This document shows positions 8,682-16,700 of a stretch of 64,000 nt of DNA, in pieces. The position numbers were made by a program, and so were the translations under genes. The notes beneath the pieces were generated by a model. The model was not told where the DNA came from and ran no database searches. It was given only the letters and a program-made list of their open reading frames with translations. Positions within the stretch are counted from its first letter, which is position 1, and every line of letters starts with the position of its first letter. The stretch is taken from NCBI GenBank assembly GCA_046734335.1, contig JBKPRA010000122.1, positions 1 through 64,000 of the forward strand, written 5' to 3'. This stretch comes from DATBLE01 sp046734335 (GTDB taxonomy: Bacteria; Actinomycetota; Thermoleophilia; Gaiellales; Gaiellaceae).

Positions 8682-9796
8682 CAGGCTTCCGCCGACTCGC
8701 GGTTCTCCGCGTACCAGAGGAGCGATCGTCTGAGACCGTCATCCAGCCCGACCCGCGGTGCGTAACCGAGGTGCTCCCGGGCCTTCTCGATCACGGGACA
8801 GCGTCTCGCCGGATTGTCGACGAGGTACTCGCGCTCTTCGCTCGTGCGGCGGACGACAGCGCCGGAGTAGGCGAAGTGAGCGCGCCCGAGCTCGGCGAGC
8901 CGCTCGGCCAGCTCTGCCATTGAGACCTCGGGCTCCTCCACGCCCACGTTGTACGCCTCGCCGTCGTGTCCTCGCACGAGCACCTTGTAGTACCCGGTGA
9001 TGGCATCGGAGACGTAGCAGAAGGTGCGGGTCGCCGATCCGTCGGAGAGCAGAACGATGTCGCGGTCGTCGAGGATGTCCCGGGCGAAGTCGGGGATCAC
9101 GCGGCGGTCGGTGATTTTCAGGCCGGGGCCGTAGTTGTTGAAGGGCCTGGCCACGCGGACGGGCAGTCCGTGCTCGCGGGCGAAGTTGACGCACAGGGTC
9201 TCGCCGTAGCGCTTGGACTCGTCGTAACAGGCGCGCGGCCCAGTGCACGAGACGTTGCCGCGGTACGTCTCGGGCGTTGGGATGTTCTCCGAAGTGGGGT
9301 CCCCGTAGATCTCGCTGCTCGAGAAGAACAGGAAACCCTCGACCGGCCGGCCGCGCTCGCGCTGTGCCAGCGACCAGTCGAGCAGGGAGCGCAGACCATT
9401 CACGTTGGCGTCCATCGTCTCGATCGGATGCCTGCGGTAATACGTCGGCGAGGCGATCCCGGCCGCGTGCACGACGTACTCGAAATCGTCGATGTCGTCC
9501 GGCAGCGCGGTGCGGATGTCGTGGGTGACCAGGGTCAGGTGCTCGTTCCCGGCCAGTCGTTCGAGCCAGGCAGGGACGCCGCGGACGTAGTTGTCGTAAA
9601 CCGTGACGCGGATCGGCTCCCGCGCCCCGTCCTCGTTCGCCCGCAGGACGGCCTGCACGAAGTAGTAGCCGAGGAACCCGGCCCCTCCGGTCACGAGCAG
9701 CCGCTTTCCTGCCAAGTGCCCCAGCTCGTCGGACAGGTCGCCGACGATGACGCCGAGATCTTCCGCGACGATCTCGGAGGCGGACACCACCGTCAT
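8681..9796 (-). CDS. NAD-dependent epimerase/decarboxylase (UDP-glucuronate decarboxylase-like)
   Basis: This is a 371-residue extended SDR with NAD motif KRLLVTGGAGFLGYYFVQAV and catalytic SSSEIYGDP followed by YDESKRYGE. The arginine-rich RPFNNYGPGLKITDRRVIPDF block is typical of UDP-glucuronate decarboxylases (UDP-xylose synthases). About 45 residues precede the Rossmann fold. ATG at 9796 overlaps the stop of the PIG-L gene (ATGA) and was chosen over a much longer upstream frame. With ugd immediately downstream, a UDP-glucose to UDP-glucuronate to UDP-xylose route is plausible but not proved. Confidence 0.82.
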   Translation of the reverse strand: MTVVSASEIVAEDLGVIVGDLSDELGHLAGKRLLVTGGAGFLGYYFVQAVLRANEDGAREPIRVTVYDNYVRGVPAWLERLAGNEHLTLVTHDIRTALPDDIDDFEYVVHAAGIASPTYYRRHPIETMDANVNGLRSLLDWSLAQRERGRPVEGFLFFSSSEIYGDPTSENIPTPETYRGNVSCTGPRACYDESKRYGETLCVNFAREHGLPVRVARPFNNYGPGLKITDRRVIPDFARDILDDRDIVLLSDGSATRTFCYVSDAITGYYKVLVRGHDGEAYNVGVEEPEVSMAELAERLAELGRAHFAYSGAVVRRTSEEREYLVDNPARRCPVIEKAREHLGYAPRVGLDDGLRRSLLWYAENRESAEA

Positions 9797-10443
9797 GCGA
9801 GCACGAGCTTCCGGCAGTGGAATGCCTCGGCGTATCCGCTCGGCGCCTTGCATTCGACCCCACGCAGGCGCATGAGCGCCAGGAAGGTCTCCTTCGTGAA
9901 CCAGTGTTTGTCCCGCTGGCTTGCGAACGTTTCCCAGATTGCTTCGACCTTCCGGTGGACCTGCGGCGTCTCGAGGCGGACGTAGACATTCGGACGGCCG
10001 AGGTCGCCGTCCCACTTGGGGATCTCGTACTCGAGGACCAGGCGGTCCCGCCATGTGTTGTAGGTCAAATCCGCGAGCACGCGGTGATCCTGATGCAGGT
10101 CTCGACTGTAGTGGGTGAAGATCACGTCCGGCTGGATCGAGGCTCCGAGCTCGTCGAAGTACTCCTTTATCTCTGCGCCGATGTAGGGGAAGAACCGCTG
10201 CCGGAACTCACGGACGACGACATTCGACTCGGCTGCGCGACCGAGGATCGCCGTCGCTCCGGCGCGGGCCTCGGACGCTCGCTTTTCGTCCGAGGTGAAG
10301 ACGATCCAGTCCACTCGAACGTCGTCGCGCGCCTCGAGCAGCTTGAGCACCGTCCCGCCGCAGCCGATCTCGATGTCGTCGCAGTGCGCTCCCAGGCAGA
10401 GGATGCGCCGCGGCGCGTTGGTCTCCGAGAGCAGCTCGAGCAT
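9793..10443 (-). CDS. PIG-L / LmbE family deacetylase
   Basis: The 216-residue protein carries the family's zinc motif (GAHCDDIEIG, AHxDDxE-like) and a downstream HYSRDLHQDH that supplies the remaining histidine ligands. PIG-L enzymes remove acetyl groups from N-acetyl sugars such as GlcNAc-inositol or GlcNAc-PI, exposing an amine. Within this operon it probably deacetylates a nucleotide-sugar or a lipid-linked sugar. It overlaps the next gene by ATGA. The substrate is unknown. Confidence 0.85.
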   Translation of the reverse strand: MLELLSETNAPRRILCLGAHCDDIEIGCGGTVLKLLEARDDVRVDWIVFTSDEKRASEARAGATAILGRAAESNVVVREFRQRFFPYIGAEIKEYFDELGASIQPDVIFTHYSRDLHQDHRVLADLTYNTWRDRLVLEYEIPKWDGDLGRPNVYVRLETPQVHRKVEAIWETFASQRDKHWFTKETFLALMRLRGVECKAPSGYAEAFHCRKLVLA

Positions 10444-10464
10444 CGGACGGGAGCCGACGGCTCC

Positions 10465-11289
10465 TCAGTAGGACTTGGTCGTCGCGGGCGAGGCGGCGCT
10501 CTCGCCGCCACCGTCGAGCTCCCACAGCTTCCACGGCCCATTCCCGGACTCGACCATCTGCTCGAGCTGCTGCTGGTCCTTCAGCGTGTCCATCGGGGCC
10601 CAGAATCCATCGTACTTGTTGGCGTACAGCAGCCTGGCCTCACTCAACCGCGCGAACGGCTCGTCGACGAGATCCTCGCCAGCTTCGATGTAGTCGAAGA
10701 TCTCTGGCTGGAAGACGAAGTAGCCGCCGTTGATCCGGAGATCGGAGTGCATCGTATCGACGACGCTGTCAACGAAGTCGCCCTTGTCTGTCTGGACGAG
10801 ATGGAACGAGTAGCCCGGCTTGACGCACAGAAAACTGGCAACTGCGCCGCTTGCCCGGTGGTTGTCGATCAGCGTCGGCAACGGGGCATCGGTCAGCACG
10901 TCGCCGTAGTTGCCGAGGAAGGCCTCCTCTCCCTCCAGGTGCTGCTGGACCGCCTTCAGGCGCTGCCCGATCGAGGTGTGGAGGCCGGTGTCGACGAACG
11001 TGATCTCCCAGTCGTGGATGTCGTGTCGGAGAAGCTCGATCTGACGACCGCCGTCTCTGAGCACGAAGTCGTTGGTCAGCGCCTCGTTGTATGTCAGGAA
11101 GAACTCCTTGATCACCTCGCCCTTGTACCCGAGGCAGACCACGAATCGATTGTGGCCGAAGTGGGCGAAGTACTTCATCACGTGCCAGAGGATCGGGCGG
11201 CCGCCGATCGGCACCATCGGCTTCGGGACGCTCTCCGACGCTTCCCGCATGCGGAGGCCCTGTCCTCCGCAGAAGAGCACCACCTTCAT
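10465..11289 (-). CDS. Sugar-1-phosphate nucleotidyltransferase (glucose-1-phosphate cytidylyltransferase-like)
   Basis: The 274-residue protein starts with the nucleotidyltransferase signature MKVVLFCGGQGLRMRE, then SVPKPMVPIGGRPILWHVMK, and later FLGNYGDVLTD with the metal-binding aspartate. Overall layout and the WHVMKYFAHFGH stretch match RfbF-type glucose-1-phosphate cytidylyltransferases. ATG at 11289 was chosen because the signature begins there; the open frame continues upstream only as a shadow of the methyltransferase gene. No CDP-glucose 4,6-dehydratase is visible in the window, so if the product is CDP-glucose, its usual next enzyme is either elsewhere or replaced by one of the SDRs here. 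Confidence 0.82.
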   Translation of the reverse strand: MKVVLFCGGQGLRMREASESVPKPMVPIGGRPILWHVMKYFAHFGHNRFVVCLGYKGEVIKEFFLTYNEALTNDFVLRDGGRQIELLRHDIHDWEITFVDTGLHTSIGQRLKAVQQHLEGEEAFLGNYGDVLTDAPLPTLIDNHRASGAVASFLCVKPGYSFHLVQTDKGDFVDSVVDTMHSDLRINGGYFVFQPEIFDYIEAGEDLVDEPFARLSEARLLYANKYDGFWAPMDTLKDQQQLEQMVESGNGPWKLWELDGGGESAASPATTKSY

Positions 11290-11302
11290 CGCGCGACCCC
11301 GG

Positions 11303-12601
11303 TCACGGGATGACGGCCAATTCGGGCACTGCGACGACGAAGCTGGCGCCCCAGCCGCGGGCATACGACAGCTGTTCGACGATCTCGTCCTTGAGATTCC
11401 ACGGCAGGATCCAGATGATGTCGGGTTTCGTCTCGGCCAAGCGCTCCGGCGGGAAGATCGGGATGTGCGTGCCGGGAGTGAACCGTCCGTGCTTGTACGG
11501 GTTGCGGTCGACCGTGTAGTCGACGAAGTCGGTGCGAATGCCGCAGTAGTTGAGCAGCGTGTTCGCCTTCCCCGGAGCTCCGTAGCCGACGATCGACTTC
11601 CCACTGCGCTTCGCCGTGACGAGGAAGTCGAGCAGCTGCCGTTTCGTCTCCTCGATCCGGTCCCTGAACGCGTCATAGGGCGCGATCGAGCCCAGTCCCG
11701 CTTCGTCCTCGCGCCGACGGAACGCCTCGACCGCCTCCGAGGGAGGCGTGCCTCGGTCGCCGTGCTCGAGGTACAGCCGGAGCGATCCGCCGTGCGTCGA
11801 GATCTCGTCGAGGTCGACCACCGTCAGTCCCTGGGCGGCGAAGACGCGTTCGGCGGTGAGCAACGAGAAGTAGGTGAAGTGCTCGTGGTAGATCGTGTCG
11901 AACAGATTCGCCTCGAGGAGCCGCATCAAGTGGGGGAACTCGACCGTCACCGTGCCGCTCGGCGAGAGCAGGGTCCTGATCCCGGCCACGAAGTCGTTCA
12001 GGTGCGGAGCCTGCGAGAGGACGTTGTTGCCGATGATCAGATCGGCTCTCCGGTCCTCGCGCAGGAGCTCTTCGGCCGCCTCCTCGCCGAAAAAGGTTAC
12101 GCGGGTGGGCACGCCGCGCTCGACAGCTGCGGCTGCGACGTTCTGCGCGGGCTCGACACCGAGCACCGGGATGCCGCGTGCGACGAAGTGCTGCAGGAGA
12201 TAACCGTCGTTGCTCGCGACCTCGACGACGAAACTCTCCTTGCCGAGCCCGAGGCGCCTGACGACGTCGTCGACGTAGTCCGCGGCGTGCTGGACGAATG
12301 AGTCCGAGTACGACGAGAAGTATGCGTACTCGGTGAAGATCTCCTCGGGAGCCACGTACTCGGGCAGCTGAACGAGCAGGCACGAGTCACAGATCCGGAC
12401 GTTGAGCGGATAGAATGGCTCCATTCGATCAAGCTCGTCCGCGGCGAGGAAGCTCTCGCACAGAGGCGACATGCCCAGGTCGACGACTGTACGGCGGAGG
12501 CCGGCGCCGCAGAATCGGCACGGCGGCGCACCAGCACCGTGCACCCCGACCACCGGATCAGAGCCCGTCCTAGGATGGATCGTTGACTCCAGGTTCCCCA
12601 T
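11303..12601 (-). CDS. Sugar C-methyltransferase (zinc-binding, SAM-dependent)
   Basis: The 432-residue protein has an N-terminal four-cysteine zinc site (CRFCGAG ... CDSCLLVQL), a SAM-binding core (VVEVASNDGYLLQHF) and a conserved YHEHFTYFS block. The C-terminal part fits the sugar C-methyltransferase extension (SIVGYGAPGKANTLLNYC). Such enzymes methylate carbon 3 of keto-deoxy sugars to make branched sugars. A clean AAGGAGA site precedes ATG 12601. It is the first gene of the eight-gene minus-strand operon, so its promoter must lie in the 133 bp shared with the divergent glycosyltransferase gene. Confidence 0.87.
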   Translation of the reverse strand: MGNLESTIHPRTGSDPVVGVHGAGAPPCRFCGAGLRRTVVDLGMSPLCESFLAADELDRMEPFYPLNVRICDSCLLVQLPEYVAPEEIFTEYAYFSSYSDSFVQHAADYVDDVVRRLGLGKESFVVEVASNDGYLLQHFVARGIPVLGVEPAQNVAAAAVERGVPTRVTFFGEEAAEELLREDRRADLIIGNNVLSQAPHLNDFVAGIRTLLSPSGTVTVEFPHLMRLLEANLFDTIYHEHFTYFSLLTAERVFAAQGLTVVDLDEISTHGGSLRLYLEHGDRGTPPSEAVEAFRRREDEAGLGSIAPYDAFRDRIEETKRQLLDFLVTAKRSGKSIVGYGAPGKANTLLNYCGIRTDFVDYTVDRNPYKHGRFTPGTHIPIFPPERLAETKPDIIWILPWNLKDEIVEQLSYARGWGASFVVAVPELAVIP

Positions 12602-12655
12602 TGCTTCTCCTTGTAGCGCAAACGCCGCCGAGCCGCGAGTGGGTCGCCGTGGTGG

Positions 12656-12683
12656 TTGACATTCGCGCCCGAACTCGGATGAT
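12656..12683 (+). promoter_or_regulatory. Promoter for family-2 glycosyltransferase gene
   Basis: A perfect TTGACA -35 box (12656-12661) is followed after 16 bp by GATGAT (12678-12683, four of six matches to the consensus). Transcription would begin near 12690. That makes ATG 12687 unlikely as a start and supports GTG 12735, which has a G-rich ribosome site. The region also must drive the divergent operon starting at 12601; I could not pick a convincing -10 on that strand. Confidence 0.5.
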
Positions 12684-12734
12684 GGGATGAGAGCGTCGCG
12701 ACAGGAGCCAGGGGCCGAGTCGCAGGGGGGTGGC

Positions 12735-13679
12735 GTGGACACACGCGGACCAGGTACCACGCTGACCGGAACGAATGCCTTGACGGCCGTGGTCGTGAAC
12801 TGGGAGACGCCCGACTACACGATCCGGGCCGTGCGTGCGATCGTCGACGACGGCGTTGCACCACACGAGGTCGTGATCGTCGACAACGGGTCGAAGGACG
12901 GTAGTTACGAGCAGATCAAGGACGCGCTGCCGGCGTGCACCATGCTACGCCTCGAGGAAAACATCGGCTACGCCCGCGCCGCGAACAAGGGTGCGCAGGC
13001 ACGCAAGGCAGACAGCTACCTCTTGATCAACAACGACGCATTCGTGCACCGTTCGGGGTCGATCCAGGCGCTGAGACGCTCACTGGAGGATCCGACGGTC
13101 GGGATCGTGTCTGCCCGGGTGCTCACGCAGGACCTGACGCCACAGCCCATCGTGGCCGCGTTCCAGACCCCTGGCGTCGCCCTTGTGCGTGCCTCCGGAC
13201 TCAGCCGCTGGATACCGAACCGCTGGCAGCCCGACTGGGGGACCTACTGGGATCAGAACTCATCCCGTGAGATCCAGGCCGCCGTGACGGTCGCCATTCT
13301 CGTGCGCGGCACGACATGGGAACAGCTCGGGGGGTTCGACGAGCAGATCTACTTCTACGGCGAGGACATCGATCTCTGCTTCCGGACGCGTCAACTGGGC
13401 TGGAGGGTGTGGTTCACGCCCGAAGCCGAGTTCGTGCACGTCGGCGGCGGTTCGACCGCAACACGGTGGTCGGATCTCAGCCGCTGCGAGCAGATCGGCC
13501 GGTCCGAGGCGAGGATGATGCGCCGGAACCTGAGCCCGCTCTCGGCGTACACGGCCCTGACGATCATCTCGCTCGGGCTGGCAGGGCGGTACGCCGTCTT
13601 CCGCTTGTGGGGGCGACGGAACGCGGCCGACGCGATGCGGGCGACGCTTCGCGGCTTCGTCGTCGGCACCCTCTCGTAG
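12735..13679 (+). CDS. Glycosyltransferase family 2 (first paralogue)
   Basis: A 314-residue GT-A enzyme. The N-terminus has the family strand LTAVVVNWETPDYTIRAV, with donor-site motifs VIVDNGSKDG and LINNDAF. The later GGFDEQIYFYGEDIDLCFR stretch matches the catalytic ED motif of rhamnosyltransferase-like GT2 proteins. A hydrophobic stretch near the C-terminus may touch the membrane. The gene at 20173 is a clear paralogue that shares the unusual NRWQP and NSSRE.xAA segments. GTG 12735 was preferred over ATG 12687 because of promoter position. Donor and acceptor are unknown. Confidence 0.82.
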   Translation: MDTRGPGTTLTGTNALTAVVVNWETPDYTIRAVRAIVDDGVAPHEVVIVDNGSKDGSYEQIKDALPACTMLRLEENIGYARAANKGAQARKADSYLLINNDAFVHRSGSIQALRRSLEDPTVGIVSARVLTQDLTPQPIVAAFQTPGVALVRASGLSRWIPNRWQPDWGTYWDQNSSREIQAAVTVAILVRGTTWEQLGGFDEQIYFYGEDIDLCFRTRQLGWRVWFTPEAEFVHVGGGSTATRWSDLSRCEQIGRSEARMMRRNLSPLSAYTALTIISLGLAGRYAVFRLWGRRNAADAMRATLRGFVVGTLS

Positions 13680-13723
13680 CGCGTCACGGCATAAACCGCA
13701 GCTGCGTGGGGAAGACATCCGAC

Positions 13724-13752
13724 TTGCAATGCGTCCGGTAATGGGATACATG
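13724..13752 (+). promoter_or_regulatory. Promoter for secreted PKD-repeat protein
   Basis: TTGCAA (13724-13729) and TACATG (13747-13752) are separated by 17 bp in the 99-bp gap after the glycosyltransferase gene. A GGGGAGGA ribosome site follows at 13763-13770. Confidence 0.45.
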
Positions 13753-13778
13753 ATTGGGGACAGGGGAGGAGTTTCCAG

Positions 13779-16700
13779 TTGATGAAGGGCCTCGCGCGGG
13801 CGGGCGCAGCGCTCATCGCGCTCGTTCTCGTTCTGGGCGTCCATACAGCCGGCGCGCTCGCGGGACTTCCGTCCGGCTTCTCGGACACGGTGGTCGGCTT
13901 CACCGGCCTCACGAACCCGACCGCGCTGCGCTTCTCGCCCGACGGGCGGATCTTCATCGGCCAGAAGAACGGCGTCGTCAAGGAGTTCGACAGCCTCTCC
14001 GATCCGACCCCGACGACCGTCGTCGATCTCTCCAGTGAGGTCTATAACGCCTGGGATCGCGGACTGCTGGGGCTTGCGCTCGATCCGAGCTTCCCCTCGA
14101 ACCCGTACATGTACGTGCTCGAGTCGTACGACGCGCTCCCCGGCGGCACCGCTCCGCGCTGGAACGACGCCTGCCCCGATCCGCCGGGTGCGAACACCGA
14201 CGGCTGCACCGTCAGCGCGCGCCTGCTCAGGCTTACGCTGCTGGGCAACACAGTCACCCAGACCAAGGTCCTGATCAAGGACGAGTGGTGCCAGCAGTAC
14301 TCGAGCCATTCGATCGGTGATCTCCGCTTCGGCTCTGACGGATCGCTCTACGTCTCCGGCGGGGACGGCGCGAGCTACACCTTCGCCGACTACGGCCAGG
14401 GGGGCGGCGGCGCCGGGAGCCCGACCCCGAAGAACGTCTGCGGCGACCCCCCGGGCGGCGTCGGCGGCAGCATGACGCCGCCCACGGCCGAGGGCGGAGC
14501 GCTGCGGTCGCAGAGCCTGCGCCGGCCCGCCGGACAGCCGGCCTCGCTCGACGGCACCGTCATCCGTGTCGACCCCGCGACCGGTGACGCCATGCCCAAC
14601 AACCCAAACGCAGGAAGCAGCGATCCCGATGCGCGCCGCATCGTCGCGTACGGGCTGCGCAATCCGTTCCGCTTCACGATTCGGCCGGGCACCAACGAGC
14701 TCTGGATCACCGAGGTCGGCTGGAACGACTGGGAAGAGATCAACCGCTCACCGTCCCCGACGAGCTCCATCTTGAATTTCGGCTGGCCATGCTACGAGGG
14801 GAACTCTCCGCAGCCCGGATACCAGAGCGCGGGCCTCAGCCTCTGCACATCGCTGTACAGCGCGGGGACCGCGACTCCGCCCTATTTCACGTACAACCAC
14901 GGAGCCCATATCGCCTCGGGTGACAGCTGTCCCACCGGGAGCTCCTCCGCCACCGGTCTTGCCTTCTACACCGGTGGGAGCAACTATCCGGCCTCCTACA
15001 ACAACGGCCTCTTCTTCGCCGACTACGCGCGGAACTGCATCTCCTTCATGCCGGTCGGAAGCAATGGGCTCCCCGACCCGACGAAGGCCCAGCCGTTCGA
15101 GTCCGCCGCATCGACGCCGGTCGACCTCGAGATCGGTCCCAACGGCGACCTGTTCTACGTCGACATCGTCGGCAGCACGATCAGGGAGATCAAGTACGCC
15201 GGGTCCAACAACCATCCTCCTGTCGCGGTGGCAACGGCGACACCGACGAGCGGCGCTGCTCCGCTGACGGTGAACTTCGACGGCTCGGGATCGTCGGATC
15301 CGGATGCCGGGGACACGATCTCGTACTCGTGGGACCTGAACGGGGACGGCACGTTCGGGGACTCGACGGTGGCGAAGCCGTCGTTCACGTACTCGACGCC
15401 CGGGACCTACAACGCAGTGCTGAAGGTGACCGACAACCATTCGGCGTCGACCCTCAGCTCGCCCGTGTCGATCACCGTGACGGGGTCGGGCGGGACGTCG
15501 ACGTTCGGGGTGACGACGCCCGGCACGCTGATCGACACGGCAGGGGCAAACAACAAGGCGGTCTCGCGGTTCACGGCCCCGGAAGCCGGAGCCGTCGTGA
15601 AGCTGACGAGCTACCTCTCCGGGCTCGGTGCGGCCGCGGGGACCCAGTCGATTCGAGGAGTGCTGTACGCGGACGCCGGCGGGGAGCCGGGTGCTCTGCT
15701 CGGGGTCTCGAACGAGGTGATCGTGACGGCCGGGAGACCCTGGGGCTGGGTCGACTTCACCTTCCCCACGCCGGTGACCATCCAGGCGGGCACGATCTGG
15801 ATGGGCTTCCTGGCGGGCGACAGCAGCGACCTGATTCAGCGCCGCCACTCCTCGGTCGCGAACGACGTGAGGTACAACGCGAACCCCGGCGGCTACGCGG
15901 CCGGGCCGTCGAATCCCTTCGGCAGCGCTATCTCGGGGCTCGACTTCCACTTCTCGATCAACGCTACGTACATACCGGCGGGCGGAGGCTCGAACCGTTC
16001 GCCCGTCGCGGTCGCGACGGCGACGCCGACGAGCGGCGCTGCCCCGCTGACGGTGAACTTCGACGGCTCGGGATCGTCGGATCCGGATGCAGGGGACACG
16101 ATCTCGTACTCGTGGGACCTGAACGGGGACGGCACGTTCGGGGACTCGACAGTGGCGAAGCCGTCGTTCACGTACACGGCGGTCGGGACGTACAACGCGG
16201 TGCTGCGGGTGACCGACAACCATGGAGCGTCGACGCTGAGCGCGCCGATCACGATCACGGTGTCCAGTTCGGGCACGACGGCGACGTTCGGGGTGACGAC
16301 GCCGGGGGCGCTGGTCGACACGGCTGGCGCGAACAACAAGGCGGTCTCGAAGTTCAGCGCCCCCGAGGCGGGGACCGTGACCAAGGTCAGCGGGTACCTC
16401 TCGGGGCTGGGAGCCGCGACCGGATCTCAGGTGGTCCGAGCAGTTCTGTATGCGGACTCGGGTGGAGAGCCGGGTGCCCTGCTCGGGGTGTCCAACGAGG
16501 TGACGGTCAACGCGGGCCAGGCCTGGGGCTGGGTCGACTTCCCGTTCGCGTCGGCGGTGCCGATCCAGGCAGGCACGATCTGGATGGGCTACCTCGGCGG
16601 CGACACCAGTGACGTCATCCAGCGGCGTCATTCGTCCGTGACGAACGACCTGCGGTACAACGCCAACGCCGGCGGATACGCGGCCGGGCCGTCGAATCCG

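Noticed and set aside
12687..12689. ATG 12687 as the start of the GT2 gene
   Set aside because: The promoter (TTGACA 12656, GATGAT 12678) predicts transcription starting at about the same place, so the downstream GTG 12735 with a G-rich ribosome site fits better.
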